Of a DNA stretch of 64,000 bases, positions 49,812 through 59,151 are shown piece by piece. Origin of the DNA: Halobacteroidaceae bacterium (GTDB lineage Bacteria > Bacillota > Halanaerobiia > B1SED10-174); the NCBI GenBank assembly GCA_003554585.1, contig PWGV01000024.1:17774-81773 (forward strand), read 5' to 3'. The notes beneath the pieces are model-generated. The model was not told the origin of the DNA and searched no databases. It saw only the letters and a program-made list of their open reading frames with translations. The translations under genes were made by a program, and so were the position numbers. Positions within the stretch are counted from its first letter, which is position 1. Every line of letters begins with the position of its first letter.

Positions 49812-50741
49812 ATGACCAGGCCTAAAATAAGTATCATTGGCGCGGGTAATGTTGGAGCCAATACGGCCCTTTTCCTTTTCCTCAAAGACCTGGGGGACAT
49901 TGTCCTTTATGATATTAAGGGAGATCTAGCTAAGGGCAAAGCCCTCGACATCATGCACCTTGCTTCTATCTGGGGAACAAACAGTTTCGTAACTGGAACC
50001 GGAAATATTGAGGATACGGCTGATTCTGATCTCGTAGTTATCACCGCGGGAAAGCGCCGGACTGCAGATATGACAAGGGACGACCTGCTTTCCCAGAACG
50101 GTGAAATCATTACCAAAATAGTCGATTACATTCAGCAGAAAAGCCCCAATTCGTTCATAGTTGTTGTAACTAATCCTCTCGACGCAATGGCTCACCTGGC
50201 CCTCGAAATCAGCAATTTTGAACCTTCCCGGGTTATGGGAATGTCTGGAGTTCTTGATTCGGGGAGGCTCGCCCATTTTATCCGGGAAAAACATAAGGTT
50301 GCAACGGAAAATATCCTGACTACTGTCCTCGGAGGCCACGGGGATTCAATGGTTCCTGTAAGCTCCAATTCATTCATTGGAGGCCGTCCCCTCAAGCAGA
50401 TTTTAGAACCGGGGGAAATCGAAGGAGTTATTGAACGGACCCGTCGCGCCGGCGGAGAAATCATCAAGCTCATGGGGACAAGTTCCATGTATGCTCCGGC
50501 AGCAGCCGTCTGGAAAATGGCCCAGGCTATCCTTCGGGACGAGAAAACCATCCTCCCCTGTTCGGTCTATCTCCAGGGAGAATATAACCTTTCCGACGTT
50601 TTCCTGAGTGTGCCCGTTCTCCTGGGCAAGGCAGGGGTGGAAGAAATTATTGAGCTCCCCCTGGAAAAGAAGGAACTCAAAGCCCTGCATAAGTCCGCAG
50701 ATGAAGTTAAAGAACTAACTCCAAAATTAAATATTAACTAA
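49812..50741 (+). CDS. mdh: Malate dehydrogenase
   Basis: A 309-residue NAD-dependent LDH/MDH-type enzyme. ISIIGAGNVGANTALFLFL binds NAD, with Asp in VLYDIKGD favouring NAD. The substrate loop AGKRRTADMTRDDLL keeps the Arg that selects a dicarboxylate (malate) over lactate. NPLDAMAHL, MSGVLDSGRLAHFI and the catalytic His in GGHGDSMVPV follow. Paired in one operon with the aspartate aminotransferase, so together they interconvert aspartate and malate through oxaloacetate. Confidence 0.93.
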   Translation: MTRPKISIIGAGNVGANTALFLFLKDLGDIVLYDIKGDLAKGKALDIMHLASIWGTNSFVTGTGNIEDTADSDLVVITAGKRRTADMTRDDLLSQNGEIITKIVDYIQQKSPNSFIVVVTNPLDAMAHLALEISNFEPSRVMGMSGVLDSGRLAHFIREKHKVATENILTTVLGGHGDSMVPVSSNSFIGGRPLKQILEPGEIEGVIERTRRAGGEIIKLMGTSSMYAPAAAVWKMAQAILRDEKTILPCSVYLQGEYNLSDVFLSVPVLLGKAGVEEIIELPLEKKELKALHKSADEVKELTPKLNIN

Positions 50742-50772
50742 ATTAGGGGCCCCTGGGCCCCTAATCTCTTTT
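50742..50772 (+). terminator. Terminator between mdh and the converging ADI-like gene
   Basis: ATTAGGGGC and GCCCCTAAT form a 9-bp stem followed by CTCTTTTC. It overlaps the stop of the minus-strand gene and may act both ways. Confidence 0.75.
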
Positions 50773-51705
50773 CAGGAAGGCTGTTGCACAGTGAATGCCT
50801 CCCCAGCCCTTTAAAAGCTCAAAAACGTCAACTGTGACAACCTCAACCCCCTTTTTTTCAAGAACTTCCCGGCAGCGAGGATTCCCTTCGGCCTGGACAA
50901 CAAAACCAGGCTTGATTGCCACAAAATTTATCCCCATTGTTTCCTTTGCTTCAGTCCTGGAAGGAGCTTCAACAACTTCGATTCCTTTTTCCCGGAGGGC
51001 CGCACAGACATCGTAAGGAACCTGAGAAGCATGGACCATTACCAGGTCTTCCCGGGCCAAATTAAGAATTCCATCTATATGGGCATGCCCATAGGGGATT
51101 TGCATGTAAATAAAGTTTTCAACACCCTGGATTTCCAGTTCAAGCCGAACCTGCTCCAATCCCTCCTTATTTCCCCGGGAACCCGAGGCGAGGATAACTG
51201 TTTTTCGGTCAACCCACATCGCGTTGGCCCCCTCAAAAATCCCCCGGCCATTTATGGTTTTAATTATGGGTACCCCCAGCTGGGCAAGAGCCTGGGCAAC
51301 GTACCTTTCTTCGCCCCGGCGCGAAGGGTTAGCCGGGCGACCAATTATTGCTCCCTGGGGAGTCATAAACATTAAATCCCGCATAAAAAATGCATTCGGT
51401 CTATCGGGCCGCTGGTCTTTTACATAAGAGACCTCCACTCCGTATTTACGGTAACAGCCAGTCAAACGGTCGTGGGCTTCCCGCATTTTTTCTGCGGAAA
51501 CTTCTGCCCGGAAGCGAACTTCTGCATAAGAAAAATCTTCAATCTCGGCACCCGGTCTGCGCATTAAAACTGCTCTCAAAGGGGATACTTCGGAAGAAAC
51601 TCCCCATGGACCCCAGTATTGCTCAATTTCTTCCCCAAAATCATTTTCCAGGGGAAACCATCTTTCACCTGGCAGGGCATCAATATCTCTGGGCAAAAAA
51701 GACAC
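50761..51705 (-). CDS. Arginine deiminase/amidinotransferase superfamily enzyme
   Basis: A 314-residue guanidino-group-modifying enzyme. Catalytic positions are clear: acidic residue in AFFMRDLMFMTP, Glu in GRGIFEGANAMW, His and Asp in IPYGHAHIDGILNL, and the nucleophile Cys in KGWGGIHCATAFL. It hydrolyses or transfers the guanidino group of arginine or a derivative (arginine deiminase, dimethylargininase or similar). The short length without the ADI insertion domain favours a DDAH-like or specialised member. ATG start after AGGAGG. It lies 6 bases after the radical SAM gene and is cotranscribed with it. Confidence 0.88.
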   Translation of the reverse strand: MSFLPRDIDALPGERWFPLENDFGEEIEQYWGPWGVSSEVSPLRAVLMRRPGAEIEDFSYAEVRFRAEVSAEKMREAHDRLTGCYRKYGVEVSYVKDQRPDRPNAFFMRDLMFMTPQGAIIGRPANPSRRGEERYVAQALAQLGVPIIKTINGRGIFEGANAMWVDRKTVILASGSRGNKEGLEQVRLELEIQGVENFIYMQIPYGHAHIDGILNLAREDLVMVHASQVPYDVCAALREKGIEVVEAPSRTEAKETMGINFVAIKPGFVVQAEGNPRCREVLEKKGVEVVTVDVFELLKGWGGIHCATAFLKRD

Positions 51706-51711
51706 CTCCTG

Positions 51712-53274
51712 TTAAAAACAATCAATTATTACTTCTATCTTTTCTACTAATTCTTTTTCCAGCCTTTTTCTCATGTCTCCCAGATCGGTAAAAGGTCTTT
51801 GCAGAATAATTTCTGCAGCCCTCTTTTTCCCTACTCCCGGGAGGGCAAGCAATTCTTCCCTTTCAGCTTGATTAATATTGAACGGATATTGAATCCCGGT
51901 CAGGGAACGGAAACCATGGTCGATGATTTTTACCCGAAGTGGTTGATATAGTTCTTTTTGACCGGGAATACCAATCCGGACGGGATAGGTGCCTAAAAAT
52001 CTCCCAAAAGTCAAATTTCCTTCAACTTTCTCAGGAATTACTTCCTGGAAAACCAAGCCCCGGGGAAAAACCTTCTCCAGCATGGGCCTGTTGATTTCCC
52101 GGTTAATTGTTTCTTTGTAGCGTTCAAAAGCTCCTTTGGTAACAGCCTTTTTTTTGTACCCGGCATGGGCTATTACCTGGCGGATATTTATCCGCCGAAG
52201 CAAAAATCCTTCTTCGACCAGCTCACGCAAGAAACCAAGGTTCAATTCCCTGGTTTTTTCACTTTCTCCCTGCAGTCCATGCAAAAAGTTTAAACCGGGC
52301 AGGAGCTTGGGAAGACCATTTTCCCTCTCTCCCCCAATTTTATTTACCAGTTCCACTGCTTTTTTGCATTGCTCCGGAGTCACGCCTATATTGTTGGCCC
52401 TTATTACTTCGGGGTCTGCCGACTCCAGGCCAAAAGAAGCAATATCCCCCGGAGTATTAAATCGGGTTATAATACCCAGGAGCTCGGCTGCATCTTTTCT
52501 CCCCGCCAGAGCTCCAGGTTCTACATTATCAAGATGTAAAACTTTTAACCCCGGGACGCCTTCCCTGATTCCAGAATACAACCTTCGCAGGGTATTTTTT
52601 CTCCCATCAGCGTAACTTAAAAGATCCGGCTGGCAACCCAGGCGGAAATATCTGGCTCCTCTTTTTCCCAGTTCTACTGCCTCCCTTATGACATCTTCCG
52701 CCGGCCTGACATAACGGAACCTCCTAAATCTTTCGCTGCAGAATGAACAATGCGAAGAGCGCAAACATCCCCGGTAAGTTTCCAGTTCAGCAACTACATA
52801 AGGGAAACGGGGGTGGCGGATAATCAACCCTGCCCCCCTTAAAGCCACCTCTTTTAAAAGCTCAATCGAAAACTCCCGGGGTTCTCCAAGCCTGCCCATT
52901 ATTCCCTGGATGATTTCTTCTCCAATATAATTATCATAACCCGGAGGCCGTAAACCTGCTTCCACTACAGGTCCCAGGAGCCATTTATCTTCCGAAGTAT
53001 TTTCTAGGGCCATAATTTCCATCTCTTTTAAGGTAAGGGGCTTTCCACCCAGGTAACGGCCGGGAACCGTTGTCCCCCCAATTACAATCAGCCAGTCTCC
53101 CCCGGGCAAAAATTCTCTGGCCTGATCGGCTGTCAGGTAATGGATCTGTTCCTCTTTTAACCCTGCCAGTAGCAGAGCACCATAAACATATCTGACCTGC
53201 GGGGAAATATAGGGGGAAACCCCCAGGCAGGAAGGTTCATCAATATAACCGTCCAGTAAAACAACTTTTTTCAA
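51712..53274 (-). CDS. Radical SAM protein with C-terminal helix-hairpin-helix
   Basis: A 520-residue enzyme. The cluster-binding motif is TYRGCLRSSHCSFC (C-x5-C-x2-C instead of C-x3-C-x2-C), near residue 180. Before it lies a B12-type-like N-terminal region (LLAGLKEEQIHYLTADQA, WLIVIGGTTVPGRYLGG). The radical SAM barrel continues with FRLGCQPDLLSYADG and SFGLESADPEVIRANNIGVT. The end has a HhH motif, LLALPGVGKKRAAEIILQ, which usually binds nucleic acid. Similar proteins are mainly archaeal. Substrate unknown; tRNA or DNA modification is a guess. TTG start. Confidence 0.85.
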   Translation of the reverse strand: MKKVVLLDGYIDEPSCLGVSPYISPQVRYVYGALLLAGLKEEQIHYLTADQAREFLPGGDWLIVIGGTTVPGRYLGGKPLTLKEMEIMALENTSEDKWLLGPVVEAGLRPPGYDNYIGEEIIQGIMGRLGEPREFSIELLKEVALRGAGLIIRHPRFPYVVAELETYRGCLRSSHCSFCSERFRRFRYVRPAEDVIREAVELGKRGARYFRLGCQPDLLSYADGRKNTLRRLYSGIREGVPGLKVLHLDNVEPGALAGRKDAAELLGIITRFNTPGDIASFGLESADPEVIRANNIGVTPEQCKKAVELVNKIGGERENGLPKLLPGLNFLHGLQGESEKTRELNLGFLRELVEEGFLLRRINIRQVIAHAGYKKKAVTKGAFERYKETINREINRPMLEKVFPRGLVFQEVIPEKVEGNLTFGRFLGTYPVRIGIPGQKELYQPLRVKIIDHGFRSLTGIQYPFNINQAEREELLALPGVGKKRAAEIILQRPFTDLGDMRKRLEKELVEKIEVIIDCF

Positions 53275-53296
53275 CCTGAATACACCCCCTCAGGGG

Positions 53297-53326
53297 AAAG
53301 CCGGCACCCAGATAAGTGCCGGCTTT
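53297..53326 (-). terminator. Stem-loop after leuS
   Basis: AAAGCCGGCAC and GTGCCGGCTTT form a perfect 11-bp stem a few bases after the leuS stop. It is followed by C-rich sequence, not T, so it may be an RNA 3' end stabiliser or a weak terminator. Confidence 0.6.
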
Positions 53327-53330
53327 ACTA

Positions 53331-55748
53331 TTACTTGACCACGATATTCATTATCCGGCCCGGAATATAAATTTCCTTGACCACTTCTTTATTTTCAATA
53401 TGGCGGCGGATTGAATCCACTTTCATTACCTGGGCTTTTACTTCTTCTTGTTCAGCCTCCCGGGGTACTTCAACTGTGCCGCGAACCTTGCCGTTAACCT
53501 GGACTGCAATCTCAATGGTAGCTTCAAGGGTTTTTGCCTCATCCCACTTAGTCCACTCCTGCTGATTGAGTTTTTCACCAAAATCCTGCTGAACCCACAG
53601 TTCCTCCGTCATATGAGGAGCTACCGGGTTGAGAAGGATCAAAAATGCGCTGAATTCATCCCGGGTTACTTCTCCCCGATCATAAAACTCGTTTAGCAAG
53701 CTCATCAAAGCAGCAATGGCTGTATTGAATTTCATTTTATCGTAATCTTCGGTAACCTTTTTTATTGTCTGATGCATTTTAACTTCCAGTTCAGGTGAAA
53801 AGCCCTTTGCTCCGTTCAACATTTCCTGGAGACGCCAGACTCTCTCCAAAAAACGGCGGGATCCTTTAACTCCCTGCTGGGACCAGGGGATATCCTGGTC
53901 AAATGCTCCCATGAACATTTCATAAACCCTGAAAGTATCAGCTCCAAATTCTTTAACTACCTGGTCCGGGTTGACCACGTTCCCTCTCGATTTGGACATT
54001 TTCTCATTGTTTTCTCCCAGGATCATTCCGTGAGAAGTCCTTTTTTTGTATGGTTCTGAAGTAGGTACTACCCCTATATCGTAGAGAAATTTATGCCAGA
54101 AACGAGAATAAAGCAGGTGCAGGGTTGTGTGTTCCATCCCTCCGTTGTACCAATCGACAGGGGTCCAGTAATCTAAGGCTTCTTTTGCAGCCAGGGCCTG
54201 GTCATTTTTGGGATCAGTGTAGCGCAGGAAATACCAGGATGAACCTGCCCACTGGGGCATTGTATCCGTTTCCCGCTGGGCATTTTCCCCACATTTCGGA
54301 CATTCTGTTTCCACCCAGTCTTTTAACCTGGCCAGGGGAGATTCTCCTGTTCCTGTGGGAGAAAATTCTTCGAGCTCGGGCAAAACCAGGGGAAGTTCCT
54401 CTTCTGGAACGGGAACCCAACCGCACTCAGAGCAATTAACCAGGGGAATCGGTTCTCCCCAGTACCTCTGGCGAGAAAAAACCCAGTCCCTTAATTTAAA
54501 GTTAACCTTTCTTTTACCCAGTCCCTGTTTTTCAAGCCAGTCGGTCACCTTTTTAATCGCTTCTTTTACCGGAAGACCGTCCAGGAAATCAGAATTAACA
54601 AGGGTACCCTCTTCTGTATCAGCATAAGCTTCCTGGGAAACATCTCCACCTTTAATTACCTCAACAATCGGGAGATCAAACTGCCTGGCAAATTCCCAGT
54701 CCCGCTGGTCATGGCCGGGAACAGCCATAATTGCACCTGTTCCGTAGGTCATCATTACATAATCGGCAATCCAAACCGGAATTTTCTGCCCTGTTCCAGG
54801 ATTGAGGGCCCAAACCCCTTCCAGGGAAACCCCAGTTTTTTGTTTATCCTCCTCAGTCCTTTCAAATTCAGTTTTAGAGGCCGCTTCCCTTTGATAGGCT
54901 TTTACTTCGTTGATATTTTTAATCCGGCTGGCCAGTTTTTCCAGGAGGGGATGCTCCGGGGAAAGGACCATGTAAGTTGCGCCCCAGAGCGTATCGGGAC
55001 GAGTTGTAAAAACATTTATTTCCTCGTTCGAGTCAGCAATCCGGAATTTTATATCCGCTCCCTCGGACCTGCCAATCCAGTTCCTCTGCTGCGCTTTTAT
55101 TTTTTCCAGGTAGTCAACAGTTCCCAGATCATCCAAAAGCCTTTGCGCATATTCGGTAATTTTTAACATCCACTGTGCTTTTACTTTGCTTACAACTTCT
55201 CCTCCGCATCTCTCACATACCCCGCCAACAACCTCCTCGTTAGCCAGCCCCACCTTGCAACTAGTGCACCAGTTAATGGGCATCTCGGTTTTATAGGCTA
55301 GGCCATGTTTGAATAGCTGCAGGAATATCCACTGGGTCCATTTATAATAATCAGGATCGGAAGTATTTACCTCCCTCTCCCAGTCAAAAGAGAACCCCAG
55401 GGATTGAAGCTGGCTTTTAAAGCGCTTCACATTTTGCTGCGTAACCTTGCGAGGATGAATGTTGTTTTGCATTGCGTAATTTTCCGTAGGCAAACCAAAA
55501 GCATCCCACCCTATTGGATAAAGAACGTTGTACCCCTGCATCCTCTTCATTCTTGCTACAATATCTAAGGCGGTATAACTGCGGGGATGCCCTACGTGCA
55601 GTCCCTCTCCGGAGGGGTAGGGAAATTCAATTAAGATATAATACTTCTCCTGTTCGGGATCAAGTTTTGCAGAAAAAGTCCCGTTTTCCTGCCAGTATTT
55701 CTGCCACCTTTCTTCAATTTTATCTGGTTGATACTCCTCTTTTTTCAT
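53331..55748 (-). CDS. leuS: Leucine--tRNA ligase
   Basis: An 805-residue class I synthetase of bacterial type. The HIGH motif is [18 protein letters not shown], the LeuRS signatures [17 protein letters not shown] and [17 protein letters not shown] are present, and the editing domain has [15 protein letters not shown] and [32 protein letters not shown] and the [13 protein letters not shown] motif follow, ending with the C-terminal tRNA-binding domain. ATG start after GAGGAGGG. Controlled by the T-box upstream. Confidence 0.97.
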   Translation of the reverse strand: MKKEEYQPDKIEERWQKYWQENGTFSAKLDPEQEKYYILIEFPYPSGEGLHVGHPRSYTALDIVARMKRMQGYNVLYPIGWDAFGLPTENYAMQNNIHPRKVTQQNVKRFKSQLQSLGFSFDWEREVNTSDPDYYKWTQWIFLQLFKHGLAYKTEMPINWCTSCKVGLANEEVVGGVCERCGGEVVSKVKAQWMLKITEYAQRLLDDLGTVDYLEKIKAQQRNWIGRSEGADIKFRIADSNEEINVFTTRPDTLWGATYMVLSPEHPLLEKLASRIKNINEVKAYQREAASKTEFERTEEDKQKTGVSLEGVWALNPGTGQKIPVWIADYVMMTYGTGAIMAVPGHDQRDWEFARQFDLPIVEVIKGGDVSQEAYADTEEGTLVNSDFLDGLPVKEAIKKVTDWLEKQGLGKRKVNFKLRDWVFSRQRYWGEPIPLVNCSECGWVPVPEEELPLVLPELEEFSPTGTGESPLARLKDWVETECPKCGENAQRETDTMPQWAGSSWYFLRYTDPKNDQALAAKEALDYWTPVDWYNGGMEHTTLHLLYSRFWHKFLYDIGVVPTSEPYKKRTSHGMILGENNEKMSKSRGNVVNPDQVVKEFGADTFRVYEMFMGAFDQDIPWSQQGVKGSRRFLERVWRLQEMLNGAKGFSPELEVKMHQTIKKVTEDYDKMKFNTAIAALMSLLNEFYDRGEVTRDEFSAFLILLNPVAPHMTEELWVQQDFGEKLNQQEWTKWDEAKTLEATIEIAVQVNGKVRGTVEVPREAEQEEVKAQVMKVDSIRRHIENKEVVKEIYIPGRIMNIVVK

Positions 55749-55783
55749 AAAATACCCTCCTCATTTATTTCCAAAAATAAAAT

Positions 55784-56015
55784 AACCTTCCGTCTCCAGA
55801 TAAAGAGACGAAAGGTTGTCCGCGGTACCACTCTTCTTGACGCCAAAAGCGTCCTCTCGGGCACTTAACGGCTGCTACCGGCCGGAATTACTTTTTTTCA
55901 CCCCGGCAGTTCAGAGACGAGTTCAAATCAGGCTAACCACCACTTTCCAGCAACCAGCGGCTCTCTTCAGGTGCCCGAATTTTACTACTTCTCATCAAAA
56001 CTTTTTGCTATATTC
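55784..56015 (-). promoter_or_regulatory. T-box leader of leuS (leucine, CTC specifier)
   Basis: On the minus strand AGAGTGGTACCGCGG (complement of 55820-55834) is the T-box sequence. It is followed by a terminator of AACCTTTCGTCTC against GAGACGGAAGGTT and a T-rich tail. The stem I region contains TTTGAACTCGTC with CTC, a leucine codon, as likely specifier (complement of 55919-55921). Confidence 0.93.
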
Positions 56016-56021
56016 TCAATT

Positions 56022-56050
56022 ATTATAGCAAAGGGAACAGGTAAAGTCAA
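56022..56050 (-). promoter_or_regulatory. Sigma-A promoter of leuS leader
   Basis: On the minus strand TTGACT, a 17-base spacer and a perfect TATAAT precede the leuS leader. Confidence 0.9.
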
Positions 56051-56071
56051 TAATTGCAAAACGAAACCCTT

Positions 56072-57406
56072 TTAAACTTGATGAAACTGCCAGTCTCCCT
56101 GCTTGAACTTCCAGTAATGGGTTACAAAAACCAGGATGAAATAAAGAGCTTCTCCCAAGTAAGTTCCCTTGATCCCCAACCCCAGAAAAATTCCCAGAAA
56201 ATAGACCAGGGGGAGGTAAATAATATAACAGATTATCATCTGCATTTTAAAGGTCCACCTGGTCATACCTGCTCCAATAATCGTATGCCGGGTTGCCATC
56301 CCCATTGAATTTACACTTGTTCCCACCAGAATTATGAACAGTGGCACCAGGGCTGTTTGCACAACCTGGACATCAGGGGTATATAGAGAGAGAAGTGGCC
56401 GGGCGAAAATAATGCCTAAAACTGCAATAACTCCGGAGAAAAAAGCCCCCAGTTTCATTGCCTGAACGGTGGCCATCCGCGCTAGTGCCCTGTCCTTCGA
56501 ACCCAAGAACTGCCCCACGAGAATGCCCGTTGCCTTGCCCAGGCCCATGGCGGGTAAGAAAAGCAGGCTATATATAGAATTCAAAACTGAAGCTGCAGCC
56601 AGTTCAACAGTTCCAATTAAGGAGTGTATCCAGACAAAGATAAAATAAGAAAAAATGCTGCCAAACCCCTCCAGCATGGAAGGAATTGATAAATTCAAAA
56701 TAGAACGGGCTTCTACCCAGCTCAGAGGACCCGAAAAAACCCCGTAAGTTATTCTTTCCCGGGGATTATACATAATTAGCCCAATGAAAACAAGTCCGCA
56801 GATAGTAGCTAAAACACTGCCCCAGGCAGCGCCCATTAACCCCAGAGCAGGAAATCCTAAAAGCCCAAAAATCAAAACCGCGTTAAACAATATATTCAGC
56901 CCATTAATCAGGACAGAAGAATAAAGTGTTATCTGAGTCCTGCTGGTTGCTTCAAAAAAAGCCTGGCCAGTCATTATCAGAATAAAAAAGGGTACTGCAA
57001 GGAACCTGATCCGGACAAAATTACTCGCCAGTTCTGCAACAACCGGGTCCGGGTTAATATTTCTCATAATAAAGGGAGCTCCAAAGCTTAATACCAGGGT
57101 AGATAAAATTCCCAGAAAAACAGCTAAGATCAGCGAATTATCCACAACAGTTCCCACGCTGTGCAGGTTTTTTTCTCCTACCCGCCGGGAAATCTTTATC
57201 CGGGTCCCCATGGCTAAAAGGCCAAGAGGAATAATAAAAGTGAAGGTGAAAATGGTTCCCAAGCCTGCTGCAGCCAGGGCTTCTCGACTTAATCTACCGA
57301 CCATTATGGTATCGGCAGTGCTCATCAGGGTCTGGGATAAACTCCCCAGCATTATGGGGATACTTAATTGAAGGATTTTTTGGTTCAACTCTTTATTTTT
57401 GCTCAT
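56072..57406 (-). CDS. MATE family efflux transporter
   Basis: A 444-residue transporter with twelve helices in two similar halves. The N-terminal KILQLSIPIMLGSLSQTLMSTADTIMVGRLS (in parts) and the middle SIPSMLEGFGSIFSYFIFVW are typical MATE half starts. Exports drugs or metabolites with Na+ or H+ influx. The substrate is unknown, and in an alkaliphile or halophile Na+ coupling would be expected. ATG start after GAAGGTGA. Monocistronic, with the leuS promoter directly downstream. Confidence 0.93.
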   Translation of the reverse strand: MSKNKELNQKILQLSIPIMLGSLSQTLMSTADTIMVGRLSREALAAAGLGTIFTFTFIIPLGLLAMGTRIKISRRVGEKNLHSVGTVVDNSLILAVFLGILSTLVLSFGAPFIMRNINPDPVVAELASNFVRIRFLAVPFFILIMTGQAFFEATSRTQITLYSSVLINGLNILFNAVLIFGLLGFPALGLMGAAWGSVLATICGLVFIGLIMYNPRERITYGVFSGPLSWVEARSILNLSIPSMLEGFGSIFSYFIFVWIHSLIGTVELAAASVLNSIYSLLFLPAMGLGKATGILVGQFLGSKDRALARMATVQAMKLGAFFSGVIAVLGIIFARPLLSLYTPDVQVVQTALVPLFIILVGTSVNSMGMATRHTIIGAGMTRWTFKMQMIICYIIYLPLVYFLGIFLGLGIKGTYLGEALYFILVFVTHYWKFKQGDWQFHQV

Positions 57407-57462
57407 GTTTTATCACCTTCTACTTAAATACATCCCATCTTTTTATTTCCCTGTATTTTCGC

Positions 57463-57500
57463 AAAAAAAATCCCGGGAGATTTATCTCCCGGGGATTTTT
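57463..57500 (-). terminator. Terminator after the FMN-binding protein gene
   Basis: On the minus strand AAATCCCCGGGAGAT and ATCTCCCGGGATTT form a long stem (one mismatch) followed by eight T. Confidence 0.88.
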
Positions 57501-57504
57501 TCAA

Positions 57505-58218
57505 TTACCTGCGAGCCTTATCCATGGCCCTTTCAGCAGCCTGGATGGCACGGTTAAAAGTTCCTGTTGCACCGCTTAAGCCGTCAACATCAAGGCTCTG
57601 GGCTTCGATAATCTGCTCGGGGAGTACTTCGAGCAGCTCGTGGTATTCATCCCAGGGATAATCGTCGCCCTTGCGCTGCCAGGAATCATTGTCGGACTGG
57701 GTCTCAACAAGCCTGAAGTCGGTAATCTCGTCATTAGCAAAAGTTACCCAGACAATTACCCAGCCTCTTTCAGTCTTGTCGGAAATGGCCATAAATGTTC
57801 CATCAAAGAATTCATTTTTCTGATTGGTTGGTTCTACCCTTGCGCGGGCCAGAGCACGATAGACAGCCTGATTGGCCTGGTTGGAAGAACCAGTTGCCCC
57901 AGTTACTATGTCTACATCCCAGTGATCCCGCTCAACATAAAGTTCGGGAAGAACTTCAAGGGCTTCGTGGTACTGATCCCAGGGATAGGTTTCTGGTTTT
58001 TCAGTTCCCAGGTTCCCATAGCCACGAATTACAACTTCAACAATACTGTCATTCTCAATAGTTACTTCCGCATCCATATATCCACGATCGGTTGCATCGG
58101 AATAACCCATGAAGGTTCCCTCCTGATAAACATGCCCTCCTGCTTCAATACCCTGGGTGAAAAAACCAATACCAACAGCCAGGGTTAAAACCAGCACAGC
58201 AATTAATCCTTTCTTCAT
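57505..58218 (-). CDS. Exported protein with two covalent-FMN (FMN_bind) domains
   Basis: A 237-residue protein with a Sec signal peptide (KKGLIAVLVLTLAVGIGFFTQG). Two similar domains follow. The first has FMGYSDATDRGYMDAEVTIE and ends with the flavinylation motif VTGATGSSNQ; the second has FMAISDKTERGWVIVWVTF and ends LSGATGTFNRA. The S/T-G-A-T Thr is where ApbE attaches FMN. No lipobox, unlike PplA, the two-domain electron-transfer lipoprotein of Listeria. It probably shuttles electrons outside the membrane. The start at 58218 follows AAGGAG. No ApbE gene is nearby. Confidence 0.9.
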   Translation of the reverse strand: MKKGLIAVLVLTLAVGIGFFTQGIEAGGHVYQEGTFMGYSDATDRGYMDAEVTIENDSIVEVVIRGYGNLGTEKPETYPWDQYHEALEVLPELYVERDHWDVDIVTGATGSSNQANQAVYRALARARVEPTNQKNEFFDGTFMAISDKTERGWVIVWVTFANDEITDFRLVETQSDNDSWQRKGDDYPWDEYHELLEVLPEQIIEAQSLDVDGLSGATGTFNRAIQAAERAMDKARR

Positions 58219-58307
58219 CGACAATCCACTCCTTTTCCAATCAATATATTGTGTTAATTTTTTCAGCAAGCATACTTATTCTATAAGTTCGGTAGGTTTC
58301 CTTCTTT

Positions 58308-59138
58308 TTATTTTAAGTTTTTATTAATAATTTTTCCTATTTCAGCCTGGAAGTCTTTCCCTATATTATTATCCGGAAGGTAATCCGTTAAAACCGAGAC
58401 AATAACTGTACTTCGGGGGAATTCCCAGATTCCCGAATCGTGGACAACTCCGGTAATTTCACCGGTTTTATGGGCAAAAACAGGTTCTTCGATTTCCAGT
58501 TCGTTTACCGGTTTTTTGCAAGCCTTACAATTGGAGGAAACACCAATTAAAACTCCACACTCCTTGCAAAACCTTATATCCCGGGAAAGACAATCATTAA
58601 ACTGCTGTTTCCTTAGTACTTCCATTCCTTCTTCATAAAATTCGGAATGAATTTTTCCCAGTAAGGAAACTGTATCCCTGGCCGAAGTATAACTGTAAAG
58701 ACCCGGGACCACTTTCATCAATTTACGGGCCAGGAATGTATTTTTACACCCCAGTTCCTCCAACCGTCCATTTACAGAATCTTTTTCCACGATATCTATA
58801 ATCATATTGGTCGCTGTATTATCGCTAACGTCAATCATCAGGTGCATCAGGTCTGCGAGGGTAAGTTTTAAACCGGGATGCAAAAGTTGAAGGACTCCCG
58901 CTCCCCCCACTTTTTCTTCTTCCGGAAGGGGATACTCGGTATCCAATTGCAAACGCCTTTCTTCAATCTGTTTCAGGACTTCATAAAGCAGGGGTATTTT
59001 AATTATACTCGCCGCATGAAAACGTTCATTTCCATTATAACTAAACCTCTGGCCTTTTTCCAGGCAAAAGATTTCAACCCCTGCCCGCCCGGGGAAACCC
59101 TCAATTTGTTGGGTTATTTGCTTTTTTAATTCTTCCAT
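58308..59138 (-). CDS. Class A beta-lactamase-fold serine hydrolase with a four-cysteine insert
   Basis: A 276-residue protein. The active-site motifs are Ser44-x-x-Lys47 (AASIIKIPLL), SDN at 105-107 (DVSDNTATN) and KTG at 224-226 (AHKTGEITGVVHDSG). The ExxLN omega-loop Glu of true class A lactamases is not seen. Two unusual points: there is no signal peptide (it begins MEELKKQITQQ), and just before KTG an insert carries Cys191-x2-Cys194 and Cys204-x2-Cys207, like a small zinc ribbon. Substrate unknown. The start at 59138 follows TAGGAGG. It follows the DUF554 gene by 13 bases. Confidence 0.85.
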   Translation of the reverse strand: MEELKKQITQQIEGFPGRAGVEIFCLEKGQRFSYNGNERFHAASIIKIPLLYEVLKQIEERRLQLDTEYPLPEEEKVGGAGVLQLLHPGLKLTLADLMHLMIDVSDNTATNMIIDIVEKDSVNGRLEELGCKNTFLARKLMKVVPGLYSYTSARDTVSLLGKIHSEFYEEGMEVLRKQQFNDCLSRDIRFCKECGVLIGVSSNCKACKKPVNELEIEEPVFAHKTGEITGVVHDSGIWEFPRSTVIVSVLTDYLPDNNIGKDFQAEIGKIINKNLK

Positions 59139-59151
59139 TTCCTTTAGCCTC

